Assembly (NCBI GenBank): GCA_029237605.1
Contig: JAQRGB010000012.1
Span: 81,087 to 145,086, forward strand
Direction of reading: 5' to 3'
DNA: 64,000 nt
Source of the DNA: Candidatus Thiodubiliella sp.
GTDB lineage: Bacteria; Pseudomonadota; Gammaproteobacteria; PS1; Pseudothioglobaceae
This document shows, piece after piece, positions 1-10,279 of this stretch; the stretch's first letter is position 1; each line of letters begins with the position of its first letter. The position numbers were made by a program, and so were the translations under genes. Under the pieces are notes generated by a model. The model had not been told where the DNA came from. It saw nothing but the letters and a program-made list of their open reading frames with translations, and searched no databases.

Positions 1-28
1 CTTCCTAAGACCGCTTGGCCTCCGACTT
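1..28 (-). other. MGI/BGI library adapter remnant (type A)
   Basis: Reverse complement of the type A adapter, core AAGTCGGAGGCCAAGCGGTC. It is cut by the window edge and abuts the 3' end of pepN. Its first two bases, with one native T, form the apparent pepN stop codon. Confidence 0.95.
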
Positions 29-2459
29 ATTGTTGTTTTTGAAGAATTTTTAACTCAGGAGTAAAACGTTTCCAATGATTGTAAGTTGTTACTAACCTTG
101 CGCCAATTTGTGGGTTGCTAGTATTTAGTCTAAGTATCACATCAGTGAAAAATTCATAACTTGCTTGTTTATGAAAATTTGTATAATTATGGGAAAAGCC
201 ATTAACCACGCTACGCAAGCGATTTGGTGTGTTAAAAGAGAATAATTCATGCTCCATTAATATTTTGACTGAATCAACATCACACACATTACTAGATGCT
301 AAAGTAGAAAAATATTTATCCATCACTTGTGTATCATTATTAAATTCTTGATAAAAACTATCTGATGCTTGTTTTCTATATATATTATCGCTATTTAGTA
401 AAATTCTAAATGCTGTAAATTTGTCGCTCATACAATCGGCTGTGTAAAATTGCGTATTAACTAAATCTAACTCGCCATCTTTTGCTAAATAAAATAAACA
501 AATGTTTTTTAATGCTCTTTGTCCAACGGCTTTTGTCGTGAATTCATAAGCTTTTTTGGTATTGAGTAATTGATATATTTCAAGTAACAAAGGTTTGAAT
601 CTTGTTAATATTTTTTGAATAACCATTTCGCGCTTATTGTGAATATCAAATACATCTATCACCGTTTGATGATTATGAAGAGCACGCTCAGATGGTAGCG
701 TTAATAATTCACAAACCAGTGACTTGTCTTGCGTATTTTTAATCATGGATTTAATAGCGTCAAAAAATAACACTTCATCCATCTTTTCAGGCGTGAGTAT
801 CAAAGATAGCCACAATTGTTGCACATGATTCCATCGATTAAAGCTATCATGATCATGCTTAACTAAAAATATTTTTTGTTCAAAACTTAAATTATCATTA
901 AGCTTAATTGGCGCTGAAAATCCACGCAACCAAGAAGGTATTGGCTCTGATATCATATTTTTAAATACGAAACTTTGTTCTTTATTTTTAATAGTTAATA
1001 CGCCTTCTTCTAATTCATTGCCTGTGTCATCAAGTAATGCAAATGATAAAGGGAATAAATAAGCATATTGCTGTTTAACCGTTACCGTGTAGGTGCTTTT
1101 ATCATCATTATAGTGTGTTGATATATCCACCTCAGGTGTGCCAGATTGTGAATACCAGTGTTTAAATTGCGTGAAGTCAAACTCATTAGCATCACTCATA
1201 CTACTAATAAAGTCATCAATTGTCACTGCCTGAGAATCGTGACGTTTAAAATACAAAATTATACCTTTTTGAAAGCCTTCTTCGCCAAGAAAAGTATGGA
1301 TCATGCGAATTATTTCCGCACCTTTCTCATAGACAGTCAGTGTGTAAAAATTATTCATTTCAATATAGCTTTCAGGGCGTACAGGGTGCGACATTGGCCC
1401 TGCATCTTCAGCAAATTGGTGAGTGCGTAACATATCCACATCATCAATGCGCTTGATTGAGCGTGAATGCAAGTCACTAGTAAATTCCTGATCTCTAAAT
1501 ACGGTTAAACCTTCTTTTAAACTTAACTGAAACCAATCTCTGCAGGTCACGCGATTACCTGTCCAGTTGTGAAAATACTCATGCCCAATAATTGCTTCAA
1601 TATTAATAAAGTCATCATCGGTTGCACTCTTGTTATCTGCCAATACGCAAGCAGAATTAAACACATTCAGACCCTTATTTTCCATAGCACCCATATTAAA
1701 ATCATCAACTGCCACAATCATATAAATATCTAAATCATATTCCAATCCAAAACGCTCTTCATCCCATTTAAATGCGCGTTTGAGTGCATTCATAGCAAAC
1801 TGCGTTTTGTGTTCATTATGATCTTGAACATAAATTTTTAGGGCTACTTGCATACCAGATAGCGTTGTGTAGGTATCTTCTAAGACAATAAAATCTCCTG
1901 CCACTAAAGCAAATAAATAACAAGGTTTAGGTGCTGGATCGTGCCAAGTTGCCGTGCCATTTGAGTGTGCAATCAAATTACCATTACTCAATAGCACAGG
2001 ATATTTATCATGCGTTGCTTCAATATGTGTAGTAAATACACTCAACACATCAGGGCGATCTAAATAATAAGTGATTTGGCGAAAGCCATGTGCTTCACAT
2101 TGTGTGCAAAAATTATCACTTGATTGATATAAGCCATTTAAGCTGGTATTGGTTTCTGGGTGTATTTTAGTTTGTATTTCTAAGATAAAGCGTTGTGGTA
2201 TTTTTCTCAATTCTAAGCCGTCTTTTACTAGAGTATATTCTGGCTTAACGCCATCAACTAAGATAAAAATCAATTCTAAGTCAACGCCATTTAAAAATAA
2301 ATTGCCACTTTTATCAGTACTTAAAGGATTTTGATAAAAATCAATTTTTGACGATACAATTGTCCCATTCTCGCCTAGGAGAAAACTTAACTCAGTTGTG
2401 CGAATTAAATATGGGCTTACTGTGTAGTCTTTGCGATAAATAACTTGTGGTTTGTTCAT
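27..2459 (-). CDS. pepN: Aminopeptidase N (M1 zinc metallopeptidase), C-terminus cut by adapter
   Basis: Cytosolic aminopeptidase of family M1 that removes N-terminal residues from peptides. Visible are the GAMEN exopeptidase motif (residues 257-261) and the zinc site HEYFH (293-297) with the third ligand Glu316, the HEXXH-x18-E spacing of the family. The remainder matches the DUF3458 domains of the bacterial PepN type. The 810 residues are shorter than the roughly 870 of E. coli PepN. The missing part is the C-terminal end, because the reading frame runs into the adapter at 1-28 and the TAA stop is made of one native base plus two adapter bases. The real stop therefore lies in sequence lost here. 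Divergent from the eptA remnant, with a 43-base gap. Confidence 0.93.
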   Translation of the reverse strand: MNKPQVIYRKDYTVSPYLIRTTELSFLLGENGTIVSSKIDFYQNPLSTDKSGNLFLNGVDLELIFILVDGVKPEYTLVKDGLELRKIPQRFILEIQTKIHPETNTSLNGLYQSSDNFCTQCEAHGFRQITYYLDRPDVLSVFTTHIEATHDKYPVLLSNGNLIAHSNGTATWHDPAPKPCYLFALVAGDFIVLEDTYTTLSGMQVALKIYVQDHNEHKTQFAMNALKRAFKWDEERFGLEYDLDIYMIVAVDDFNMGAMENKGLNVFNSACVLADNKSATDDDFINIEAIIGHEYFHNWTGNRVTCRDWFQLSLKEGLTVFRDQEFTSDLHSRSIKRIDDVDMLRTHQFAEDAGPMSHPVRPESYIEMNNFYTLTVYEKGAEIIRMIHTFLGEEGFQKGIILYFKRHDSQAVTIDDFISSMSDANEFDFTQFKHWYSQSGTPEVDISTHYNDDKSTYTVTVKQQYAYLFPLSFALLDDTGNELEEGVLTIKNKEQSFVFKNMISEPIPSWLRGFSAPIKLNDNLSFEQKIFLVKHDHDSFNRWNHVQQLWLSLILTPEKMDEVLFFDAIKSMIKNTQDKSLVCELLTLPSERALHNHQTVIDVFDIHNKREMVIQKILTRFKPLLLEIYQLLNTKKAYEFTTKAVGQRALKNICLFYLAKDGELDLVNTQFYTADCMSDKFTAFRILLNSDNIYRKQASDSFYQEFNNDTQVMDKYFSTLASSNVCDVDSVKILMEHELFSFNTPNRLRSVVNGFSHNYTNFHKQASYEFFTDVILRLNTSNPQIGARLVTTYNHWKRFTPELKILQKQQ

Positions 2460-2502
2460 TAATGATAATAAAAGTATTTAACTAAATATTTTAATTGGCT
2501 TT

Positions 2503-3661
2503 TTGGATAAAATAATGGTATATTTTTTTACGCTGAGTGGCTTTGAAATTTACCTGCCGTACTTAGCATTATTTTTTACTCTACTTTATTTACCATTAGT
2601 ATTGTTCGATAATAAATATACACTAAAGTTATTTATAACCATAATTTTAATCATCAGCATAATTGCTTCTTACTTCTCGCAGATTGGCGTGGTGTTTCAT
2701 GAGTATACGATTATCAATTGAAGTCGGAGGCCAAGCGGTCTTAGGAAGACAAGACCTGATAACAACTCCTTATCCATACTATTAATTATATATATGCTTT
2801 TATTCCTATTCTATTACCTTGCTATAGCTCGTTAAAATTAAACTACAAAAATTCTTAATAGAAAGTAGAAATAGAAGCTTAAGTACGACTATAGTTATCA
2901 TCGTTGCATTTGTTATTATTTTACCCAATATAAAACTTTTGACTTATTTTGAAAGAAAGAATCGTTATTCAAGGAACTTCGTTGATCCTATTTTTATTGT
3001 TAATTAATTAGCCAAATATACAAAAAATACCTATTATACAAACAAGCAAAAAAATTATTGGTAATGGCGCAACAATTACAAAAGTAAACAAACAAAGGGC
3101 AATCTGGATTTTTATTATTGGAGAGACCGCAAGAGCAGATCTATTTTCACTTAATAATTATAAAAAACCAACAAATCCTAAATTTAATAAACAAAATTCT
3201 AGTGTTTTAATTGTTCTACGTTCACTTGACTCTCATGGTCCAAAATATTACAAACACTATCCTAAAGAATTTGACCTTACTTGCAAAAATATACCAGAAC
3301 AATGCACCGATATAAAATTAATAATACATACGGTAATAGTATTTTGCATACTAATTATTTCATTGATAGTATTATTCAACTAATAGAAAATAACTACCAC
3401 AATGGCTTCGTATTTTATACCCCATGATCATAGTGAATCTTTAGATGAAGACGGTATTTATTTACATTGGTGACCTATAATATTATTACACCTAAAACAC
3501 AAACCCGTGCTCCAATATTAGCATGGCTTATTAATGAAATATCAGCTAATATTGGTAAAATATCATCACATGATAATATTTCACATTCTTTATTGGGATT
3601 GTTTAATATTGAAATAAAAATTTATGATAAGAAAATGGATTTATTTAAGTACTTTGCATAA
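2503..3661 (+). pseudogene. eptA: Phosphoethanolamine-lipid A transferase, decayed
   Basis: Remnant of an inner-membrane, periplasm-facing enzyme that adds phosphoethanolamine to lipid A. The first 72 codons encode two hydrophobic segments and the phrase IASYFSQIGVVFHEYTI, matching the N-terminal membrane domain of the EptA family. Near 3100 the frame reads GETARADLFSLNNYKKPTNP, then SLDSHGPKYYKHYP, then (after frame changes near 3320 and 3420) DHSESLDEDGIYLH and finally TQTRAPILAWL. All are sulfatase-like domain landmarks in the correct order. The segment that should carry the catalytic threonine, between the TNP and SHGP motifs, is missing, and stops lie around 2830-3000. An adapter at 2721-2752 adds damage, but the frameshifts and the internal deletion are independent of it, so I read this as true decay. 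Confidence 0.82.
2721..2752 (+). other. MGI/BGI library adapter (type A, full 32 bases)
   Basis: Complete type A adapter inside the eptA remnant. The stop of the upstream 72-codon frame is formed by native TG plus the first adapter A. Confidence 0.97.
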
Positions 3662-3769
3662 ATAGTAGTGATTAGCAAAATAACAGATTCTGCTAAATTA
3701 GTAAAAGATGGTATTTTGATAATTATTCATATTTATGTAAATGTTCTTCTGATTAGCAATGCCAAATGC

Positions 3770-4557
3770 TTAAATTGTAAACAAGACTATAGCCAAGATA
3801 AGTCTATAAATCACAAACGGCATCATACCCAATTTGTCTAGTAATTTAATGAAAAAATAAATAGTCAAATAAGCAAAAATTGCAGAAATCAAAAATCCGA
3901 TGAGTAAATACAGCCAATTGACTTGCTCTGGAATTTTGTACAAATCAACAAAAATAAATAATGAAGAAAGTAAAATAACAGGAATTGAAAGTAAAAAGGA
4001 AAATTTTATTGCAAGTTTATATCCAAGGCCTAATAATAATCCAGCGGTAATAGTTACACCACTTCTTGAGGTGCCGGGAATTAATGCTAATGCCTGAAAA
4101 CTACCTATTATCAATATATCGCTCCAAGTAATATCTACTTTAAAAAAATTATGCTTTCGATTGATATAATCAGCAAAGCCTAATAGGATTCCAAAAATAA
4201 AGTTGTATAAGCAATAATTTCAGTGTTGCGTAAATTATTTTCTATAATATCTTTAAATAAAAACCCAAAAATACCAACAGGAATGGTTCCAATAATTACT
4301 CCCCATCCAAGTTTTGAGTTAGCATCTATACTGGGACTTTGAGTAAAGCACGCGTAAATAATCTTGCTAATACTATTATTATAATAAAAAATAACTGCAC
4401 TTAATGTGCCCATATGTATTATTACGTCAAACGCCAGGCCTTGGTCGGGCCAGTTATTTAACTTAGGCACTAAAATCAAATGCGCAGAAGAGGATATTGG
4501 TAAAAACTCGCTAACCCCCTGTATTAACGCTAAAACAATTGTTTGAGTAAAGTCCAT
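3770..4557 (-). CDS. uppP: Undecaprenyl-diphosphatase, broken by a one-base deletion
   Basis: Integral membrane phosphatase that recycles undecaprenyl pyrophosphate to the lipid carrier used for murein and O-antigen synthesis (BacA/UppP family). The N-terminal part has the GVSEFLPISSSAHLIL signature, and the C-terminal part has PGTSRSGVTITAGLLLG, the second catalytic motif. The frames separate at a run of five A at 4193-4197 (T on the coding strand). One more base there restores a continuous protein of about 262 residues reading TTLFFGILLGFADYINRKH, the normal family length. Six bases follow the midA stop. The protein is usually needed for viability, so a sequence error is more likely than true loss. 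Confidence 0.9.
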
Positions 4558-4563
4558 TGTTCT

Positions 4564-5667
4564 TTATAATTTACAAGTTAAATCTTGCTCTTTAAAGCCT
4601 TTTAATTTTACTCGCGTATTTTTACTCAATGCTAATACTTTAAAACTCTCGCCCATTGCACTTGGTAATACCAATTGTTTTATTTGTTGCGCTAAACTGA
4701 TACGTTTATCTTCATCTTTTTCGCTCAATAAGTATTCATCAATACCCAAAGAAATAAGAAACATAGCCTGAGTAGCATAACCAGACACCGTAAAACCACA
4801 CTCAAATGCCTTGTCAGCAATATCGGAAAAATTAACCGAAGTGGTTATATCTTGCTCACCAATATATTCAAACACATTGTCACTCGCCTTATGTTGATAA
4901 TAACACCTTAATGTACCCTCATTACGCTGAGGATGAAAATACTCATCTCGTCCCATGCCATAATCAATCAATAAAACCACGCCATTATCCATTATCTCGC
5001 TTAAACTTTCAGTCCATGCTATCGCTCTTTCGTTAATTTCGGTAATATAACCATATGTAGCTTCAAGAGGTAATTGTATTTTATCATTGATATAAAGTTG
5101 CTTTAGCGCTTGCCATACTAACTTATCGTCTTGATAGTCTACACCTAATTCTTTAAAGCCATCAGTTTGATTAATCAGTCGTTTAGCTGGCATAGCATCC
5201 AACACCTCGTTAGCGATTATCACGCCTGAAAAATTCTTTGGTAGAGTACTTAACCAAACTACTCTATCCATTAATTCTGGCAAAGCCTTATTAATGGTAT
5301 CTTTTTGTCTTTGCTGTAATTCAGCACTTAATTCTAAAATAAAATAAGTGCTTGGCAGCTTGTTAAGTCTCCCTAATTCAAATAATATTTGTGCCGCTAA
5401 TACACCACTACCTGCGCCAAATTCCAATAATTCATCTCCATTATTTAATACTTGTGCACATTGCCTAGCAAGACAAAAGCCAAATAAATCAGAAGTTTCA
5501 GGTGCAGTAATGAAATCTCCTCGCTCACCAAATTTTTGCTCGCCACTACTATAATATCCTTTAGCTGGATAATATAACGCTAAATTCATAAATTCATCAA
5601 ACCCTATAGGCTCAGATTTTTGTATAATAGTATTCTTAATAATTTTTTCTAGACTCACAAGAGTCAT
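4564..5667 (-). CDS. MidA/NDUFAF7-family SAM-dependent methyltransferase
   Basis: Class I methyltransferase of the COG1565 (DUF185) family, 367 residues. Its mitochondrial relative NDUFAF7 methylates a complex I subunit; the bacterial substrate is not established. Visible are the family opening GYYSSGEQKFGERGDFITAPE (near residues 36-56), the SAM-binding LLEFGAGSGVLAAQIL (about residue 80), IIANEVLDAMP (about 150) and LLIDYGMGRDEY (about 232). It sits just upstream of uppP on the same strand. Its start lies only five bases from the divergent start of the next gene, so the two promoters must overlap the opposite coding regions. A GTG three codons in is an alternative start. Confidence 0.85.
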   Translation of the reverse strand: MTLVSLEKIIKNTIIQKSEPIGFDEFMNLALYYPAKGYYSSGEQKFGERGDFITAPETSDLFGFCLARQCAQVLNNGDELLEFGAGSGVLAAQILFELGRLNKLPSTYFILELSAELQQRQKDTINKALPELMDRVVWLSTLPKNFSGVIIANEVLDAMPAKRLINQTDGFKELGVDYQDDKLVWQALKQLYINDKIQLPLEATYGYITEINERAIAWTESLSEIMDNGVVLLIDYGMGRDEYFHPQRNEGTLRCYYQHKASDNVFEYIGEQDITTSVNFSDIADKAFECGFTVSGYATQAMFLISLGIDEYLLSEKDEDKRISLAQQIKQLVLPSAMGESFKVLALSKNTRVKLKGFKEQDLTCKL

Positions 5668-5672
5668 TTTAT

Positions 5673-6392
5673 ATGAAAACAGCGCTCATTACAGGTGGTG
5701 CGCAGCGTATTGGTGCACAAATCACCCAAACACTGCACGCACGCGATTACAATGTAATTATTCATTATAGAAATTCTAACAAAAAAGCACAATCCTTAGC
5801 TGATAAGCTTAATAAAGTGCGTGCTAATTCAGCTATCCTTGTACAAGCAGAGTTATCTGACATTCAGGCATTGCAAATTCTAGCAAATTCAATTAAACAT
5901 TTAAATTTACTAGTAAATAATGCTTCTATTTTTTACCCAACTCCAGTACAAAATACCGATGAAAACGATTGGAATAAAATCATCAATACCAATCTAATGG
6001 CGCCATTTTTTCTATCGCAATATTTATCAGCAACTTTATCAAAAAATAATGGCTGTATTATTAATATTGTTGATATTCACGCCCATCGTCCATTAAAAAA
6101 TCATGCAATCTATAATATTTCCAAAGCAGGTGTATTAATGATGACGCAAACTTTAGCAAAGGAATTAGCGCCAGAGATTCGTGTGTGTGGTGTTGCACCA
6201 GGATCAATTTTATGGCCAGAAAACGAAGCCGAGATCAATGATGAACAAAAACACAATATCCTAAGTAAAATACCTTTGAATAAACAGGGTAGCCCAGAAG
6301 ATATTGCTAACGCAGTTTTGTTTTTAACTATCTCTACTTATATCACTGGTCAAGTTATTAATGTTGATGGTGGGCGTACATTAAATCAATAG
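5673..6392 (+). CDS. folM: SDR-family pteridine reductase (FolM-like)
   Basis: Short-chain dehydrogenase/reductase of 239 residues. The N-terminal cofactor motif is TGGAQRIGAQIT, and the RIG form with an Arg in the turn is typical of the NADPH-dependent pteridine reductase/FolM subgroup. The NNAS motif is near residue 87, the catalytic YNISK near 147-151, and the C-terminal ITGQVINVDGG matches SDR enzymes. FolM-type enzymes reduce dihydromonapterin or dihydrofolate. The subgroup is inferred from the RIG motif, so another SDR reductase remains possible. Start ATG at 5673, divergent from midA. Confidence 0.78.
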   Translation: MKTALITGGAQRIGAQITQTLHARDYNVIIHYRNSNKKAQSLADKLNKVRANSAILVQAELSDIQALQILANSIKHLNLLVNNASIFYPTPVQNTDENDWNKIINTNLMAPFFLSQYLSATLSKNNGCIINIVDIHAHRPLKNHAIYNISKAGVLMMTQTLAKELAPEIRVCGVAPGSILWPENEAEINDEQKHNILSKIPLNKQGSPEDIANAVLFLTISTYITGQVINVDGGRTLNQ

Positions 6393-6714
6393 TAATTTTT
6401 ATGTTATAATACAAAATTAATCTAATGATAATTAACACTACATTAACAAAAGAATTTTTTAAGTTTTTAGATGCAGGACAAAACATAACAAAAACAAACA
6501 GATAGGTATTTATAAACATTTGGCTTTTGCCACACATAGAGAAATATAATTGTTTATTACTTTATAAATTAATAAACTAAAAAAGGCTAGACAAGCCGAT
6601 AGAAAATAGATTTTTGAAATATTAATGAATCGAATAAATCACATTTTAAACTTAATTCAACACAACTGTATTGATTCTCTATGCGTGGAAAGGCTCTACT
6701 ATTAGGACTAAACC
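6393..6714 (+). other. Spacer and probable long leader of rne
   Basis: No gene supported. A perfect TATAAT at 6405-6410 could be a -10 box, but no good -35 hexamer lies 17 bases before it. If used, it would give an untranslated leader of about 300 bases. Long autoregulatory rne leaders are known in enterobacteria; whether this one folds similarly was not tested. An AGGA ribosome binding site lies just before the rne ATG. Confidence 0.4.
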
Positions 6715-8770
6715 ATGAATCACATTTTAATCAACGCAACTCACTCTGAAGAGATTAGAGTTGCTATTGTAAGAAACAAAAAACTTACTTCTCTCAATAT
6801 AGAAACTAGCCTTAATCAAAAAAATAAAGGTAATATTTACAAAGGTAGAATATCCAGAGTTGAGCAATCCTTAGAGGCTGCTTTCGTCGATTACGGAAAA
6901 GAGAGACAAGGATTTTTACCATTTAAAGAAGTTACTGAAGCATTAAGAGTAAACACACAAGCCTCAGGTGAAAAACTCACTATTTCTGATGTTTTAAAAA
7001 AAGGACAAGAGATTATCGTCCAAGTTGAAAAAGAAGAGCGTGGTAATAAAGGTGCTGCACTAAGCACTTATATCAACTTAGCTGGTGCCTACATGATATT
7101 GATGCCAGACAATGCAAAAAGTAATGGCATTTCTAGACAGATCACTTCATCAGATAGACAGTTGCTAAAAAAATCATTACTGAAATCACCATGCCAGAAA
7201 ACTCTAGCTTGATCATCCGAACTGCTGGTGCAGGTAAGACTTTAGAAGAGCTACAATGGGAGGTTGACTACTTATCGGAGTTATGGGGCTCAATTAACGC
7301 CACAGCACAAGAGCGTTCAGAGCCTTTTTTAATTTATCAAGAAAGTGATATAGTGATTCGCACACTGCGTGATTATTTAAGAGAAGATACTGATAGTGTA
7401 ATTATTGACGACCTAGAGACTTTCCAAAATGCTAAAGAGTTTGTTAGTTTTGTTCTACCACATCACTTAGACCGTATTAAACAGTTCGATGCCTCTGAGG
7501 ATTCTTTATTTAATAATATGGGCATTGAGTCACAAGTAAAAAGTATTTTTAAGCGTGAAGTATCCCTGCGCACAGGTGCTACTATTGTCTTTGACACAAC
7601 TGAAGCACTGACTGCCATTGACATTAACTCTGCACGTGCCACTAAAGGCTTTGATATTGAAGAAACAGCTTACAACACAAACTTAGAAGCCACTAAAGAA
7701 ATCGCTGCACAACTACAGCTACGTGATATTGGCGGATTAGTGGTTATTGATTTTATTGATATGGCATCTGAGGAACACAAAAAATCCATTGAGAAAGCTA
7801 TGGAAAAAGCCACTAATTCAGACCGTGCCCGCATCCAAATTAGCACAATTTCACGCTTTGGGCTATTAGAAATGTCAAGACAGCGTTTAATGAGTTCGGT
7901 GACTGAGTCAGTAGAAAAAACCTGTTCTTCTTGTAGGGGTCGTGGCACTGCACCAACTGTTCCAAGTTTGGCATTAAATATTTTAAGGAATATTGAAGAT
8001 AGTTGTAATGCCTCTAGTCAAACACAAAAGCTTACTATTCAGTCTAGTGTTGATGTTATTACATACTTACTTAATGAAAAACGCACTAATATTGGTAAAT
8101 TAGAAAACAAACATGGAATGACAATCACCTTATTGCCTAATCCTTATATGCAATTCCCAAACTTTAATATAAACAAACAAAAAGGTGATAATAAATCACG
8201 TCACAAGAGCTATCAAGGTATCTCCAAACCACAACAAAATATTGCAGAAAATGGCTTAAGTATTACCAAAGAAAAGGCGGCTATTAACACTAATCACCCA
8301 ACAACGCGTGTCCCTAATCAAAATAAAACTAAGTCTTTATTATCTTTTTGGATAAAAATTAAATCTATTTTTACCCATAATAAGAAAAAGAAAAATACAA
8401 ATAGAAAGTACAATAATAGAAGAAATCGCAATAAAAACAATCGTAACTACGGCCAAAATAAAACGCAAAATATTCAGCAAAATAAGCAGAAGCCAAAACC
8501 TCATAACAAACCTCAGAATCAGAAAAGTACTAAGAATAAATCTCAGAAAGATACTAAAACACAAGATAAATTTAAAGAAAAATCTCAAGAAAAGCCTAAT
8601 AATAAAAATAAGATGAAGGGACAAGTTAAAAAAAGCTCTCAGCTAAAACTAGAAGAAAAAAGATAATTAAGTCCAAAATACAAGATAACGAAAAAACAAA
8701 AGTCAAATCAACAAATAAAACTTCAAAAGAGTTCAATTCTAATGTTAAGACTGATGACAAGGTAGAATAA
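6715..8770 (+). CDS. rne: Ribonuclease E, broken by two one-base deletions
   Basis: Endoribonuclease of mRNA decay and rRNA/tRNA processing, membrane- and degradosome-associated in relatives. The N-terminal part reads NIYKGRISRVEQSLEAAFVD (S1 domain) and KEERGNKGAALSTYI. The catalytic DNase I-like region has TEALTAIDINSARATKGFD with its metal-binding Asp, and the zinc link is CSSCRGRG. The frame is lost at seven A (7167-7173), where one more A restores LKKIITEITMPENSSLIIRTAGAG. It is lost again at six A (8656-8661), where one more A extends the protein to the TAA at 8768-8770. The last 150-190 residues are Lys/Asn/Gln-rich and low in complexity, standing in place of the enterobacterial scaffold region. 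The aroE start follows two bases after the stop. Confidence 0.93.
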
Positions 8771-8772
8771 GT

Positions 8773-9587
8773 ATGAAACTAGCAGTTTTTGGCAATCCTA
8801 TTGAACATAGTCTGTCGCCCAATATTCATATGCTATTCGCACGGCAGAACGACATGGCTACGATCCGACTTTACCAATTGATAGCTTTGCAGAAATAGCG
8901 CAAGATTTTATCAAAAAAGGTGGTAAAGGTTTTAACATTACTGTGCCATTTAAAATTGATGCCTTTAACTTAACAACGAAGCAATCAATCAATGCACAAA
9001 TTACAGGCGCTGTTAACACCATCAAAGTTAACAATGATGAATTAATAGGCGAGAATACTGACGGCATTGGTCTACTTAATGACTTAACTAAAAATCTTGG
9101 TATTGATTTATATAACAAAACTGTATTAATTTTAGGTGCAGGTGGTGGTGCTCGTGGCATCTTATTGCCATTGCTACAACAACAAACTAAACGACTAATG
9201 ATTGCCAATCGTACTACATCAAAAGCTGTCGATCTTGCTAAAAATTTTGAATCTTATGGCAAAACTTGTGGTTTTGGTTTAGAAAAAATCAAAGATACAC
9301 CTGTGGATATTATTATCAACGCCACCAGTGCTTCTTTAAATGGGAAAATACCAGATATTGCCACTGGCGTTGCTAATAATGCGATTTGTTATGATTTAAT
9401 GTATGGACAGCAAACACCTTTTATGAACTGGGCTCAAAATAATAATGCATTAATGGTTGTTGATGGTCTTGGTATGTTGGTTGAACAGGCGGCTAGTGCA
9501 TTTGAATTCTGGACGGGCAAACAACCAGATACTCAAGTAGTCATTAAAGCCATAAAACAAACACTAAATTATCAACCTAGCAGGTAA
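8773..9587 (+). CDS. aroE: Shikimate dehydrogenase, interrupted by adapter
   Basis: NADPH-dependent reduction of 3-dehydroshikimate in aromatic amino acid synthesis. The start is ATG at 8773, giving VFGNPIEHSLSPNIHMLFA, the shikimate-binding N-terminus with its SxS motif. After the adapter (8845-8871) the frame resumes as PIDSFAEIAQDFIKKGGKGFN and continues through NITVPFK, GAVNTI, ENTDGIG, the NADP loop GAGGGARGI and the C-terminal DGLGMLVEQAA. Compared with E. coli AroE about eleven residues between LFA and the PI(N/D) motif are absent, so the adapter replaced native bases and also shifted the frame. The rne stop lies two bases upstream, so the genes are probably cotranscribed. Confidence 0.92.
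8845..8871 (-). other. MGI/BGI library adapter (type B, 27 bases)
   Basis: Reverse complement of the type B adapter (core AAGTCGGATCGTAGCCATGT), replacing part of the aroE substrate-binding region. Confidence 0.97.
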
Positions 9588-9852
9588 ATGCCATACGTTA
9601 AAAAGTTTAAAAAATTCTTTTAAAATGTGAATTATATTGAATATCTGGATTAGTTGTAAAAAATTCACAGCACTAGTATTAAAATATTTTATTAAGATTT
9701 TAGATATACAGCAAATAACAGCATGCCTCTATATTTTGTTGACCATACCACTATATACCTTTTGCATAAGTCTGTTACTCATAAATTAACAATGCATATT
9801 TATCTAAAGGCTAAAACCATAGTAAATATCTATTCCATAGCTAAACTTGTTA

Positions 9853-10279
9853 CTACAAAACATAATGATCAGACAAAATAATCTGATTACCGACAAACCA
9901 GTGACTTAAGCTTATTCTTCCATCAGTATGCGTAATCAAAGACTTACCTCGGCGCTCTACGTCCCATGAATTAACATCTCTAGTCCATATTTAATCTGTA
10001 TTTTTAACTAATGGTATTTAACAAGATGCTATAGATGAGTCTTGAGAGTTAAATTTATTTTGAATAATACTGCATTCAAATTCTTGATTTGAATTACAAT
10101 TTAGAGCGCCAATAGAACAAAACTGCTCACTACCAACAGCTGTACAGCTACTAGTTTCTCCCGCATCAGTTGTATCGCCATTGCCATCTAAATCTTGCCA
10201 CAGACAAAGTTATTAGAATAATAGCTAACTGAGACTAACATGACAAACAAACAAATAATTTTTTATTTAACTTTCTCAT
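9853..10279 (-). pseudogene. Decayed small secreted Cys-rich protein
   Basis: The frame begins MRKLNKKLFVCLSC, a likely signal peptide start. After a frame change near 10215 it reads LCLWQDLDGNGDTTDAGETSS, then CSIGALNCNSNQEFECS. In the same frame beyond TAA codons at about 10020 and 9993 it continues as IWTRDVNSWDVERRGKSLI and LSHWFVGNQIILSDHYVL. The DLDGNGD stretch resembles a calcium-binding loop, and several Cys suggest disulfides. The amino-acid-like composition across in-frame stops argues for a dead gene rather than chance. Its ATG overlaps the end of the upstream lipoprotein remnant, a former operon. Family not recognised. Confidence 0.55.
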
